Assembly (NCBI RefSeq): GCF_010671925.1
Contig: NZ_JAAHIH010000004.1
Coordinates: forward strand, 186,001 to 250,000
Length of the DNA stretch: 64,000 bases
Reading direction: 5' to 3'
From: Moorena sp. SIOASIH
GTDB lineage: Bacteria > Cyanobacteriota > Cyanobacteriia > Cyanobacteriales > Coleofasciculaceae
How positions within the stretch are numbered: position 1 is the first letter of the stretch; each line of letters starts with the position of its first letter. The notes under the pieces are model-generated. The model made no database searches, had not been told where the DNA came from, and saw only the letters and a program-made list of their open reading frames with translations. Shown piece after piece: positions 36,274 to 46,254 of the stretch. Made by a program: the position numbers and the translations under genes.

Positions 36274-37671
36274 ATGAAACGTAGAACATTACTCCAGCTA
36301 GCAGTATCTGGCGCTGCGATCGCATTCCTCTTACCGAGAGTCTTTGAGGAGCAAAGCGCTACTAATTCGGTAAGAGCATCACCAATACAAAATTTTTGGT
36401 TGTCCGGAAAGTCAATTAAAACTGAAGTTAGGGTGGATTGGACAAAGCCAGTCGCACAAACTACACCCTTCACCTTTGGCTCCAACGACTACGAAATTAC
36501 TATTCTGGAAAAGGCATCAGACTCGGATTTCCAGGAGCATCTGGCGGAACTCGATATCAGGTTAATTCGTATTCACCATATCGATCTATGCGAACGTTGG
36601 ACTAACCAAGCTACCAAAACCTGGGACGAGGAAAAAATTCGAGCTTGCTACGATGCCTCTTATCCCCAACAGCCTACCATTATCCAAAACATTCCCCGCT
36701 GGCCAAGTTGGATGGCTACAGATCCGGATGGTCTACTGTCCACAAATGAGTATGACAACTATGCTGCCTTCTGTGCTCAACTGGTGGAGATTCTCAATGG
36801 ACGCCAGCAACGACAGATTAGGTACTGGGAACCCTTAAATGAACAAGATGTGCCTTATCAAAAAGCGGGTAAGTTGAATCAGCTGTGGGAAATCTACAAC
36901 AAAGTGGCAAGGGCAATGAAAGCAGTAGACCCCTCAATCAAGGTGGGAGGACCAGTCTTGACTTGGGATGAACCTAACCGACTAGAAGATTTTCTGAAGA
37001 AATGTGCTTCCAATGTAGACTTCATTTCCTGGCATCGTTACGGCAGTGGCAATGCCAGGGAGTCCACAGACAAACTGATGTCCTACACACCAGAGTATAG
37101 GAGGCAGGTGGAGAATTTTCGCGAAATAGTAGCAAAATACATTCCGGACCGAAAAGTACCATTGTTATTGGGAGAATATAACATCAACTACTCATGGAAC
37201 TCTGGTGAAGACCGTCAGAATACCCATGTCGGAGCGGTTTGGTTTGCTTCAGTATTCAAACATTTAGCTGACGCTGGGATTGATATGGCAACCTCCTGGC
37301 ATCTCAAGGATATGTATTACGGCATGATCGACCACATGAATAATCTGCGACCAGCTGCAACTGTATTTCGCTGGGCGATCAAGTACCTGACTGGCAAGGT
37401 GATGTACACCGAGAGCGGCCATAAGTTTGTGGAGGCTATGGCAATAGAGCAGTCCAATCAACAGCGATCGCTATTGTTGATCAATAAATCAGCCAAACCT
37501 GCCAGCATCAGGATTGAGGGAACACTGGATTTTTCTGACACTGAAAGGCTACCCATGTTTTCTTTAGATGCCAACGGTGTAAACAGCAGCACCCTAGCAA
37601 CAAGGCTACTGAAGTACTCATCGGTGAGATTGCATCCTTACTCTCTTATGTTACTGCGTTTGAGTAATTAG
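36274..37671 (+). CDS. Exported GH39-like glycoside hydrolase
   Basis: 465 residues. An N-terminal signal sequence begins MKRRTLLQLAVSG, a possible Tat-type twin arginine. The TIM-barrel catalytic domain resembles clan GH-A (GH39/GH5 type). The acid/base glutamate is in WEPLNEQD (E190) and the nucleophile in LLLGEYNINY (E301). The C-terminal all-beta part starts near residue 370. It is translated right behind the Wzc-like gene and so likely trims or degrades the exported polysaccharide, a frequent arrangement in EPS loci (inference). Substrate unknown. Confidence 0.85.
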   Translation: MKRRTLLQLAVSGAAIAFLLPRVFEEQSATNSVRASPIQNFWLSGKSIKTEVRVDWTKPVAQTTPFTFGSNDYEITILEKASDSDFQEHLAELDIRLIRIHHIDLCERWTNQATKTWDEEKIRACYDASYPQQPTIIQNIPRWPSWMATDPDGLLSTNEYDNYAAFCAQLVEILNGRQQRQIRYWEPLNEQDVPYQKAGKLNQLWEIYNKVARAMKAVDPSIKVGGPVLTWDEPNRLEDFLKKCASNVDFISWHRYGSGNARESTDKLMSYTPEYRRQVENFREIVAKYIPDRKVPLLLGEYNINYSWNSGEDRQNTHVGAVWFASVFKHLADAGIDMATSWHLKDMYYGMIDHMNNLRPAATVFRWAIKYLTGKVMYTESGHKFVEAMAIEQSNQQRSLLLINKSAKPASIRIEGTLDFSDTERLPMFSLDANGVNSSTLATRLLKYSSVRLHPYSLMLLRLSN

Positions 37672-37848
37672 GGATTAGCAATTAGCCATTAGGCATGATA
37701 GCACTAGGTATTAACTACCAGAACCATTAGACAACAGAAGTGAAAAAGATTCAGTAAAAAAGATTCACCGAAGCCTTACTCCACTTAAGCCAATACCTAA
37801 ACACTAAAAATTAACACCTAACAGCTGGCTCTAATTCTCAAAACTAAA

Positions 37849-38475
37849 TTGACAGAGTACTTAGTCCTTTTGATTCAACAATTTCGTGTCATGCAGCAGA
37901 TTAATCACCCATTTCTCAAATTTCTCGCTAATCTTTATTTTGAGGCTAAGCGTTTATACTATCAGTTTCGATACCCCAATCTCACCCTTGCCAAAAGAGT
38001 GCAGATCAAAGGCTCTCTTGAGATAGCAGGTAGCGTTAAGGTAGTGATTGGCTCAGGTTCTCGCTTGGGTAAAGAGGTATTTATCTATGGTTCTGGTGAG
38101 GTCACTATTGGTTCAAATGTACTACTAAATGGGCCTTGTATAGGTTGCGAGTGCTCAATTACTGTGGGAGATGAATGTCTAATTTCTGACTGCTTTCTTG
38201 CTGATAGCGATTACCATAACCTACAACCCCACCTGCGTCACTGTCCTCCAGGACCAAAGGTTTCAGCTGAGATTGTGATTGAGCGAAATGTCTGGATTGG
38301 AGCCAGAGCTACGGTGATGAAAGGGGTACACATTGGGGAAAATAGTGTAGTAGGTTTAGGCAGCGTGGTTCGTAAGTCTGTCCCTCCCGGCGTGGTAGTT
38401 ATTGGGAATCCCCAGCAAATTGTGAAGCATTTCAAACCAGTCAGTACTGACCAGTTAGTACTGACTGGTCAGTAA
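37849..38475 (+). CDS. Left-handed beta-helix (hexapeptide) acyltransferase
   Basis: About 208 residues with hexapeptide repeats from residue 50 on (VQIKGSLEIAGSVKVVIGSG, SEVTIGSN-like, ISDCFLADSDYHNLQPH). Repeats ending in IVIERNVWIGARATVMKGVHIGENSVVGLGSVV are typical of O-acetyltransferases of surface sugars. The conserved catalytic histidine is in DSDYHNL. Start uncertain: TTG 37849 or ATG 37891 (MQQINHPF); neither has a good ribosome binding site. Likely adds acetyl groups to the polysaccharide of this locus. The last residues (TDQLVLTGQ) come from a small palindrome, CTGACCAGTTAG...TACTGGTCAG-like. Confidence 0.8.
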   Translation: MTEYLVLLIQQFRVMQQINHPFLKFLANLYFEAKRLYYQFRYPNLTLAKRVQIKGSLEIAGSVKVVIGSGSRLGKEVFIYGSGEVTIGSNVLLNGPCIGCECSITVGDECLISDCFLADSDYHNLQPHLRHCPPGPKVSAEIVIERNVWIGARATVMKGVHIGENSVVGLGSVVRKSVPPGVVVIGNPQQIVKHFKPVSTDQLVLTGQ

Positions 38476-38570
38476 GACTCTGTGACTGAGAACTTTGGTA
38501 CTGACAGGCTTTATTGTTTCTAGAGCATTGTTTGAGTAATCAAATTTGACGGAAAATCTATAGATTTTCA

Positions 38571-38647
38571 TCACCCTATCGCCCCATTACCCCATCACCC
38601 CATCACCCCATCACCCCATCACCCCATCACCCCATCACCCCATCATC
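38571..38647. repeat. STRR heptamer array (CCCATCA)
   Basis: About nine tandem CCCATCA/CCCATTA units between the acyltransferase and comF. Low-complexity, class of cyanobacterial STRR. Confidence 0.85.
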
Positions 38648-38667
38648 AACTGACCCACGTTTTGTCA

Positions 38668-39357
38668 TTACTTTACTGATGCTGTAGATGTTGCGATCGC
38701 AACTGACCCATATACGGTTATTCCATGCTTTCTCAGGGTTTGAGTGGCTGATTTGACTGTAGCTCCGCTGGTGTAGATATCATCTAGGATTAGTACGGGT
38801 GAGGTGCTATGATGTCTGAGAAAGTGTTTACCAATAATAAAGGCATCTGCTAGGTTTTGCGCTCGCTCTTGGACAGATAAACCAAACTGAGGTTGAGTTG
38901 CCCGGACTCTTTCTAAACCCAGTGGTGCTTGTTTGTAACCAGTTAATTCACAAAAACTTCGGGCAATCAGCTCTGCCTGGTTGTAACCTCTTTGTTGCTG
39001 TTTTTTAGGGTGCATGGGAATGGGAACTACTATTAATTTTTGGTTGTGGCTACGGGTGGCAGAGGATTTTAACCAAGCTTTACCCAGCCAATGGCCCAAG
39101 GGATGTGCTAGCTGGGGTTGGTTTTCATATTTCAGGGCAGCGAGTACTCGTTTTAATGGACCACCGTAATTGCCCCAGACAAACACTGGGAGATTTTGAT
39201 TACATAAAAATTGATTTTTGTCAAGTTGGCAGCGGAGTAACTGCTGCTCGCAATAATCACACAATTCATCAGTGGCAGGGCGCTCACATAGGGGACAGTT
39301 CGATTTCAGAAAGAGACTTAATAGACCTTTTTTAAGGGTCTGAATTCCCTGTAACAT
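38668..39357 (-). CDS. ComF-family phosphoribosyltransferase-like protein
   Basis: 229 residues. An N-terminal zinc finger (CPLCERP ... CDYCEQQ) is followed by a phosphoribosyltransferase fold with the PRPP-binding motif VLILDDIYTSGATVKSA near residue 195. In other bacteria ComF is needed for DNA uptake and acts in the cytoplasm on single-stranded DNA import; many cyanobacteria are naturally competent. Start ATG 39357. It is on the minus strand between EPS genes and a PEP-synthase-like gene and shares no obvious operon. Confidence 0.92.
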   Translation of the reverse strand: MLQGIQTLKKGLLSLFLKSNCPLCERPATDELCDYCEQQLLRCQLDKNQFLCNQNLPVFVWGNYGGPLKRVLAALKYENQPQLAHPLGHWLGKAWLKSSATRSHNQKLIVVPIPMHPKKQQQRGYNQAELIARSFCELTGYKQAPLGLERVRATQPQFGLSVQERAQNLADAFIIGKHFLRHHSTSPVLILDDIYTSGATVKSATQTLRKHGITVYGSVAIATSTASVK

Positions 39358-39590
39358 GATTTTGGGGATTTATCTGGCATGATATTTATAAAGATGCCAA
39401 GACTGACCATGAGAATCCCTCAGTATTTCTACCGTTTTCTGCCTCTAAGAGCGTGATGCAAAGCTATTGATGGATTAATAATATCATGTGCAGTTGACTA
39501 CTTATCATTCTTGGTTGAGAGTCAATTTTTAATTAACGATTTAGGTGAATACGACGTGATTAATGGTAAGAGATATTATGCCTTCGAGAT

Positions 39591-42236
39591 ATGATGCCAA
39601 AATCCCGGAGCAATAACAGGATTAGGCGGCGATTTGTGGATAATCTTTACTCTCTTGATCTGATTCAACCTTCAGAGTATCCCTTCGTGGGCAATGAAGC
39701 CTTTAACTTAAGTCAGCTGTTGCAACGGGATTATCCGGTTGTACCTGGCTTTGTGGTGAGTGCAAAGGCATTGTGGGAATTTATCGCAATTTTAGGTGAG
39801 TCTGAACCCCTGTTAGCTGATTTACCTTCTTCTTATCTTTACGTAGATGTGGACAATCCTCGCCAGCTACAGCAAGTGGCTCAGCAAATTCGTCACAAAA
39901 TTCAAGGGGCGACTTTAGCTTCGGTGTTGGCATCAACCCTATCGGAAATAGCAGAAACTACACTCGCCCCAGCAACAATTTTTCACCCTTCCTTATCCAT
40001 GACATCACCAGGGTCGGGAATTGAGGAGGACACTGGGAAAACTGAAGTGGGAAGATTAGAGCAACCCCAGATTTTTTCAACCTTACCAGATAAAATTTTG
40101 GAATCCTATATTTGCCCTAGGCAACCATCAATGGAACTGTGTTTAAAACAGGTTTGGGCAGAACTATTTCGCGCCAGAAGTCTATTTTACTGGCAACGGC
40201 ATAGTATTGGTCTCCAGCAGCTCAATTTGGCAGTCTTGATACAACCAATGTGGGATGCGATCGCTTCTGGTACACTCCAGATTAACCAAGCTGAGGGTTA
40301 CATCCAAGCCACGTGGGGGTTAGGTACTGCATGGGCGAAGGGGGAAGTAGTGCCAGACTATTACCAAATTGAGATCGAAACTGGTATTGTGCTAGCCTCA
40401 CGACTGGGTCGTAAAACCCGTGCCTATGGCTTGTGTCTGGAAGCGGACTCATTATCACTAACCCAGAACACTGTGCAAGCCTATCTACTCAGTGAGGAGC
40501 AACAAAAACAGTACACCCTAAAGGACAAATACCTCCAACAGCTAATTAATATCAGTCAGCGTCTAGTGGCTGATATTAGTCCTAGCTTTTCCCTAGAGTG
40601 GACACTATGGCAAACCTCAGAAAACTCAGAACCAGAGTTACAAATTACAAAATTTAGTCCTCAAACTGGGCAAAAGTGGGATGCTAGCCAGTTGAGGCTT
40701 GAACCGTCACATCATGCTTCCAAACTAGCTTACTATGTGGGTTCTACTACCTCCTACGGCAAGCTGTTTACCTCTCTACAAGTGGGTAGCCTACCCAATG
40801 TGCCTAAAGCATCATCGGACTCCATTGGGAGCAACTCTAGTGAATACACTGTCAACCCATCCATGACGCCTATGCTTGTGAGAGGATTACCCGCAGCACC
40901 AGGAAGAGTTACAGCAACTGCTCATGTGATATCGGGTGAGGGCAAAAACGTCTCAGCAATCCTCTCTGGTAGAATTTTGGTTGCTCAAAGTGTTTCTCCT
41001 GACTGGCTACCTGGGCTCAAGCACGTAGCCGCTATTATTACTGAACAAGGAGGGATAACTAGTCATGCTGGGATTATTGCTAGAGAACTTGGTATTCCCT
41101 GTGTTGTGGGTGCGGCTGGTATTACCCAAATCATAGAAACTGGCGAGTCTCTACTTGTGGATGGGGGACAGGGGGAAGTTTATCGGCTAGGAACTAAGCA
41201 AGGGTTTCCGGTTGAAAAGTTGCATGGCTCAGGATTAAGAGAAAGGGAAGCAAAAGTTAACTTTCAAGCTTCTAACTTTCAAAATACTTTCCCAATTGCT
41301 ACTCAATTATTGGTTAATCTTAGCCAGCCGGACTCCCTAGAAAAAATTGTGGGTTTGCCAGTGGATGGAGTGGGGTTATTGCGTTCAGAACTGATGATGT
41401 TGGAGATTTTGAATAATCTGCACCCCAGTCAGTGGCACAGACAAGGCCATGAGCGTGAGTTAGTAGAACGCTTGGCTCAGTTAATTGTTGAATTTACGGT
41501 TACCTTGGCACCACGTCCTGTATTTTATCGCTCCACGGATTGGCGCTCCCATGAATTTCCATCCCTGAGTGGGGATCACTTGGTAACGGAAGCGGAAGTT
41601 AACCCGATGCTTGGCCTACGTGGCACTCGTCGCTATCTGAGTGACCCAGCTAGCTTTGATCTGGAACTGGCAGCTTTACAGGAGGTTTATGCTTACGGCT
41701 GCAGGAATTTACGGCTGATTTTGCCCTTTGTACGTACTGTGGAAGAATTTACCTTTTGCCGCCGTCGGGTAGAACAGGTAGGACTTACTGATAATCCTGA
41801 TTTTCAACTTTGGATTATGGCAGAAGTACCATCTGTGTTGTTTTTGCTACCAGACTATGTTAAGGCAGGTGTTCAAGGAATTTCTATTGGTACTAATGAT
41901 TTGACGCAACTTTTACTAGGAGCTGATCGGGAGCAGAGGCAGTTGGAAACACTGGTGGCAGGGTGCCATCCAGTGGTCAAGCAAGCAATTCAGCAATTAA
42001 TCGAAATGGCAAAGGAAGCTGGTATTCCTTGCTCAATTTGTGGTCAAGCTACGGTTCAGGATCCGGAACTCATTGATTTGTTGGTGCAGTGGGGAATTAC
42101 TTCGATTTCTGTTGATGTTAAAGATGTGGAAGCGACTTACCAGGCAATTACTCGTGCTGAGCAACGTTTACTCTTGGAAGCAGCACGAAATAAGTCAAAA
42201 GGCTTGGGTGTAAAAGGCCAAGGGGAAAACATATAA
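39591..42236 (+). CDS. PEP synthase/PPDK-like protein, divergent N-domain
   Basis: 881 residues. An N-terminal ATP-grasp-type domain begins NEAFNLSQLLQRDYPVVPGF. The phosphohistidine domain has GGITSHAGIIARELGIPCVVG (catalytic His). The C-terminal PEP-binding barrel has VDGVGLLRSELMML, GISIGTNDLTQLLLGADRE and the catalytic cysteine SICGQA. The usual arginine-serine-rich ATP-binding signature (RSSATAED type) is missing from residues 110-170, where a proline- and glutamate-rich linker lies instead. So the ATP half may be altered or inactive, while the PEP half looks intact. Start ATG 39591; a second ATG is at 39594. A protein of this kind may act in PEP metabolism or as an unusual phosphotransferase. 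Confidence 0.82.
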   Translation: MMPKSRSNNRIRRRFVDNLYSLDLIQPSEYPFVGNEAFNLSQLLQRDYPVVPGFVVSAKALWEFIAILGESEPLLADLPSSYLYVDVDNPRQLQQVAQQIRHKIQGATLASVLASTLSEIAETTLAPATIFHPSLSMTSPGSGIEEDTGKTEVGRLEQPQIFSTLPDKILESYICPRQPSMELCLKQVWAELFRARSLFYWQRHSIGLQQLNLAVLIQPMWDAIASGTLQINQAEGYIQATWGLGTAWAKGEVVPDYYQIEIETGIVLASRLGRKTRAYGLCLEADSLSLTQNTVQAYLLSEEQQKQYTLKDKYLQQLINISQRLVADISPSFSLEWTLWQTSENSEPELQITKFSPQTGQKWDASQLRLEPSHHASKLAYYVGSTTSYGKLFTSLQVGSLPNVPKASSDSIGSNSSEYTVNPSMTPMLVRGLPAAPGRVTATAHVISGEGKNVSAILSGRILVAQSVSPDWLPGLKHVAAIITEQGGITSHAGIIARELGIPCVVGAAGITQIIETGESLLVDGGQGEVYRLGTKQGFPVEKLHGSGLREREAKVNFQASNFQNTFPIATQLLVNLSQPDSLEKIVGLPVDGVGLLRSELMMLEILNNLHPSQWHRQGHERELVERLAQLIVEFTVTLAPRPVFYRSTDWRSHEFPSLSGDHLVTEAEVNPMLGLRGTRRYLSDPASFDLELAALQEVYAYGCRNLRLILPFVRTVEEFTFCRRRVEQVGLTDNPDFQLWIMAEVPSVLFLLPDYVKAGVQGISIGTNDLTQLLLGADREQRQLETLVAGCHPVVKQAIQQLIEMAKEAGIPCSICGQATVQDPELIDLLVQWGITSISVDVKDVEATYQAITRAEQRLLLEAARNKSKGLGVKGQGENI

Positions 42237-42410
42237 ATATATAGAAGTTCTCAATTGGGTGATGATATCCAGTCCAGTAGTATCGGTGAACACTACCACG
42301 CACCACTGGACAGGATATGATTTGATGGGGTTCATCTCACTTTTGCAAAAAGAGTCACTCAAGACAATAGAAGGCTAATATCATGTTATTACAATTACCC
42401 TTAATAAAAA

Positions 42411-42485
42411 TTTCCCCCATCTCCCCATCTCCCCATCTCCCCACCCTCCCCATCTCCCCATCTCCCCATCTCCCCACCCTCCCCA
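42411..42485. repeat. STRR array (CCCCATCT)
   Basis: Tandem CCCCATCT/CCACCCT units. Preceded at 42373-42410 by 'aatatcatg ... ttacccttaataaaaa', a motif also seen at 45360 and 58348, so it is probably part of the ATATCAAGTCAGG element family. Confidence 0.75.
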
Positions 42486-42556
42486 TACTTCCTTTAGTTA
42501 TAGATTTACAACAAAAAGATGCAACCGATTTGCTGTATCTGGTCTGACCTAGGTTA

Positions 42557-43828
42557 TCAATCTGAAAACTGCTGTAATTCAATCAGTGAATTATGGTTAG
42601 GTTTCTTAGTAATTTGAGTTAATAGTGCTTCATAGGAGTTGAGAGCGTTTTGATAGGCGAAGTGCTTGAGAGCAAATTTTCTACCTTGTTGACCTAGAGA
42701 TACCCCCTGCTCAGGATTTTCATACAATTCGACAATTGCAGATGCTAAAGCCTGGGGCTGTTGTGGTGGTACCACTACACCGCCACTACTTTTTCGAACA
42801 ACTCGCGCTGCAGTTCCATTCAAAGGCACAGAAGCAATGATGGGTCGTCCGCAAGCCAATAGCACTTGAATTTTTGAGGGCATATTAAAGGAAACAACGT
42901 TACGCTTTTGCACAACTAAACCTATATCTGCTGCTGCCAACATTTCTGGTAACTTCTCTCGGGGTTGGAAAGGTAAAAGCTTGACATTACTAGCCTTGCA
43001 AGTCTGACAGTCTTGCTGTAGCTGCTGTAGAGCCTTAGATTCTCCAACAATGACGAAGACAATTTCTGGAATATGCCTGACCAGAGTAGCCGCCTTCACT
43101 ACTGTTTCCAGTCCCTGAGTCAGGGCAATATTACCGGAATACAGTACTACAAACTTGCCATCAAGATGGTAAGCAGTGCGAAAGGAATTTCCTTGTTTGG
43201 GTAAGGGACGGATAACATTAACATTCGCCCAGTTGGGGATACAGGTAATTTTGTCTTTAGGTATTCCTTTACTGACTAAATTGTCAACGAATCCCTCAGA
43301 AATAACAGTGATTTTATGAGCAGTGTGGTAGGCAAACTTCTCTAAAGCTTCAAAGATACGGATGGCTAGTTTGTTTCTAATTAGACCAACCTGTACAGCA
43401 GCTTCTGGCAAAATATCCTGTAAATTCAGTAATACTGGGCAGTTGTACAACCAACCGAGTAAAGCAGCTGGTACACTAACCGCCAGGGACGGTACTGTCA
43501 GTAGAATCACATCAGGTCGCCAGCCCTGGAAAGCCTGAATCAAACTAGTAACCACGAAGCTACCATCCAGTAGTATCCGTGTCACTACACCAGGCTTTGG
43601 TCGAATCCAGACATAGGAGCGTTGAATTATTACTCCATTTCTTTCTTCAGTCTGATACCACTTACCCTGATATTTATCATAGATACAGCGCTGGGGATAG
43701 TTGGGCATACTAGTGACGACTCGTACTTGATGTCCTGCCTTGACCAAACCTTCTGCCAGTTCCGTCATTAATGGGGCAATGCCTATCGGTTCAGGATGAT
43801 AATTATAGGAGTAGATTAATATGCGCAT
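42557..43828 (-). CDS. GT4-family glycosyltransferase (WbuB-like)
   Basis: 423 residues, GT-B fold. The N-terminus YSYNYHPEPIGIAPLMTELAEGL is typical of WbuB/CapM-like transferases. The nucleotide-sugar-binding C-domain has VLYSGNIALTQGLETV and the E-x7-E region (SFNMPSKIQVLLACGRPIIAS). Start ATG 43828. It is divergent from the next polysaccharide genes and followed downstream (towards 42500) by repeats. Probably transfers a sugar to a lipid-linked intermediate of the same glycan. Confidence 0.92.
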   Translation of the reverse strand: MRILIYSYNYHPEPIGIAPLMTELAEGLVKAGHQVRVVTSMPNYPQRCIYDKYQGKWYQTEERNGVIIQRSYVWIRPKPGVVTRILLDGSFVVTSLIQAFQGWRPDVILLTVPSLAVSVPAALLGWLYNCPVLLNLQDILPEAAVQVGLIRNKLAIRIFEALEKFAYHTAHKITVISEGFVDNLVSKGIPKDKITCIPNWANVNVIRPLPKQGNSFRTAYHLDGKFVVLYSGNIALTQGLETVVKAATLVRHIPEIVFVIVGESKALQQLQQDCQTCKASNVKLLPFQPREKLPEMLAAADIGLVVQKRNVVSFNMPSKIQVLLACGRPIIASVPLNGTAARVVRKSSGGVVVPPQQPQALASAIVELYENPEQGVSLGQQGRKFALKHFAYQNALNSYEALLTQITKKPNHNSLIELQQFSD

Positions 43829-45120
43829 GAACGTTATTGGTAGAGCGAGTAGTCTGTCAAGTTAAGATTTGACAGGTGGACAAGCGATGCATCGCTTTTT
43901 ACAATTCCTACACGAAAAGCTAGATCTAGTTCTATATCTAGTTATATCTATCAGTTACTTAGCAACTGGTGTCTAATTATCCTAGATAATTTAGTGTTTG
44001 AATTTTCACCTTTAAGAGAAAAATTTAAACTTTAATAATTCAAAGGGTTTGGTTGAACTTTCGACGTTATAGCCTTGATTACTAGATAGTCAATCGGCTT
44101 TGTATGTTGAGGCTTATGCACTGAACCAACACCGAATATACCAAAAGCTATTCATCTCAATAGAGCAGTAGGTTAGACAGACGTGCTTAGGCGCTATTAT
44201 CTCTAAAAATAGAGACAGAAAAACCAAATTACTCTCACCCTCTGAAGCAGGCAATAATTAGTCATCACCCTTAGGATAACTCCTCCTGATTATTCCAAGT
44301 TATTGGTTATTTTGATATAGGTATCAAAACTATCAGACTGACTGGTTGGACTAATCAACCCATCTTAGCTATCGTCAATTTTATTATAATATAAATGGGA
44401 TGCTACCTTTTTTATTATTGATACTTTGGTCAAAATACCATTCCATAACGATGGTGATTTGCGCTAAATAAAAAAAAATGAAGCCAATATTTATTTAAAG
44501 AAATTACTCTCTGGATACTTTAAGGGATTAACTGCACTGACCACTAGATTCGTAGGCAGACACATAAACGATGTAAATAGATTCATAAATGGCACTCCTG
44601 CTGTAATTTTAGATACTTTTTTAAGTGTTGATGTTTTCATAGCGATGCATCGCTATATTATAAGGGTATATATTTTATATATAGCTATAAATGAGTTGTG
44701 AACGGAAAACTAGCTGAAAGTCTTATTTAAAGAGGGTGCTTTGTTCACAAATCAAATGGAAACTCTATAAGACCATAGGCAAAAATTGAGTCGAGCTATG
44801 TTACCATGCCGAACTACCTGTTTTTCTAAAGGAACTAACGGAAAGCTTATCAGAAACAGCTATTAATTTTCAATTATCTAATTTTAAAGATTGTGTAAAT
44901 CAAATGTGAAACTATAGACTTATTATAACACTCTATAGGTAAATCTTAAATCCTTACCTAGCTAGGAGCTAGTTTTGGTAAATATTACTGGATTAATAAG
45001 CTATAGAATTTATAAGCTGTTGAGTAAAAAACGAGCACGGATTCTTTGAATGCTTTTGCCCTGCTCTAAAGGTTTTTGCAAATTAACAGTGTTGGCGAAT
45101 TACCTCCAAACTTCAGCAAA
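43829..45120. other. Large AT-rich intergenic region
   Basis: Part of a 2.4-kb gap. No frame is convincing. Holds the divergent promoter of the GT4 gene. AT-rich, with a GCGATGCATCGC palindrome at 43884-43895 and again near 44642. A short frame at 45076-45258 overlaps the palindromic repeat described next and is rejected. Confidence 0.5.
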
Positions 45121-45208
45121 GCGATGCAGCGTGGTCTTGGGGAACCAGTGCGCTCCATGACCGCACTGACGTGGAAACCCCCACTCGCGCTTTGCATCAA
45201 GACAGGGG
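45121..45208. repeat. Palindromic repeat GCGATGCAGCG...TGCATCAAGACAG
   Basis: Ends GCGATGCAGC (45121-45130) and TTTGCATCAAGACAG (45194-45208), with a central CCC-rich stretch. The inverse form, TGTCTTGATGCAG...CTGCATCGC, occurs at 58371-58421 and there interrupts another element. A dispersed repeat of this genome. Confidence 0.65.
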
Positions 45209-45360
45209 GTTATAAACCTGGATTTGGAATCAGGCTATCAAGGAAAGGGCTCTCCTAACTATCTTGACTTAAGTGGTTAGCCCAAAATAAAAAATCATTA
45301 AAGACTTTGTGAAGAAATTTGTGAAGAAATGGTAAAGAAAAGGGGAGATAAGACCCAGTA

Positions 45361-45704
45361 ATATCATGTCAGGATAATGTAAGCATTCAGCCGTCAGCGG
45401 TCAGCCGTCAGCTTTCCATAACTTAGATTAAACTTTTCCTTACTTGTTTGATTCAAAAGTTCCGTAGCGTCCTAATCGCCCATAAGCACATCAAGTAGCG
45501 TGGCCGTAGCGCATTAGCACATCAAGTAGCGTGGCCGTAGGCCTTTAGCTGATAGCTGATAGCTGAATGCTTACAGGATAATTACCCTTAATAAAAACCT
45601 CCCCCATCTCCCCATCTGGCCATCTCCCCATCTCCCAAAACTTCCCACCCTCCCAAAACTTCCCACCCTCCCTCTAATTATGGGTATTCAACCTGACTTG
45701 ATAT
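45361..45704. repeat. ATATCAAGTCAGG element, host of nested insertion
   Basis: Ends ATATCATGTCAGG (45361-45373) and CCTGACTTGATAT (45692-45704), inverse with one mismatch. Contains the TTACCCTTAATAAAAA core and CCCATCTC-type heptamers. Another copy is 58348-58495. Interrupted at 45379-45574 by a different element. Confidence 0.75.
45379..45574. mobile_element. Nested MITE with 8-bp target duplication
   Basis: 196 bp with perfect inverted ends GTAAGCATTCAGC (45379-45391) and GCTGAATGCTTAC (45562-45574). It is flanked by the direct repeat AGGATAAT at 45371-45378 and 45575-45582, an apparent 8-bp target-site duplication. Removing it restores the host element (AGGATAATTACCC). Inside, the 25-mer starting AGCACATCAAGTAGCGTGG occurs twice. 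Non-coding, so it must be moved in trans. Confidence 0.82.
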
Positions 45705-46254
45705 AAGGCTTACAAAAATAAGCGATCGCAACAGCATGGTGCTTAGTCCAACGTTACCGCAGGGGATACTCACCACACTCCGTACTCAGCATTCCTTCAG
45801 TACTAAGTTTGGTAAACCAGAGGAATTCAGAACCCTAAAATCTTACCCAGTTCCCCCTAAAGTAAAGGAAAAGCCCACTTTTGGGTAAGATGTTTGATGG
45901 TTTTTGGTGATGATGTGTGATGCCGCGATGGTTTTGGGAACGCTGTAATTGTAATCAAGAACGGTAGGGATGGGTAAACCGGGGATGGGACAATGGCGGA
46001 CAAACAAAACTCTTAAGCTTAGACCTGATTGGGTGATCGCTTTATCTATATACCATTTTCCGAGAGTCAGTGAACTTCTGCTATGGTCAAAGCCCCAATT
46101 CCTCACTCGTACCAGTGGCTAAAACTTTACCAAATCTTGACAGTTATAGTGTGTTAACTCATGTAGATTCAACATACATTCAAGAAGAGAATAATGATGT
46201 GAATCTTTGCTGTTAACCCTGATACAGTGTACTATCAATTCCTATACAAAATAG
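45705..46254. other. Spacer before the DegT gene
   Basis: 550 bp. An 87-codon minus-strand frame at 45843-46106 has no recognised family and no clear ribosome binding site; I do not call it. Promoter of the DegT-exosortase unit expected near its end. Confidence 0.45.

Noticed and set aside
45076..45258. 60-codon frame in the intergenic region
   Set aside because: Overlaps a dispersed palindromic repeat seen also at 58371-58421.
45843..46106. 87-codon minus-strand frame
   Set aside because: No family resemblance or ribosome binding site; possible fossil but not supportable.
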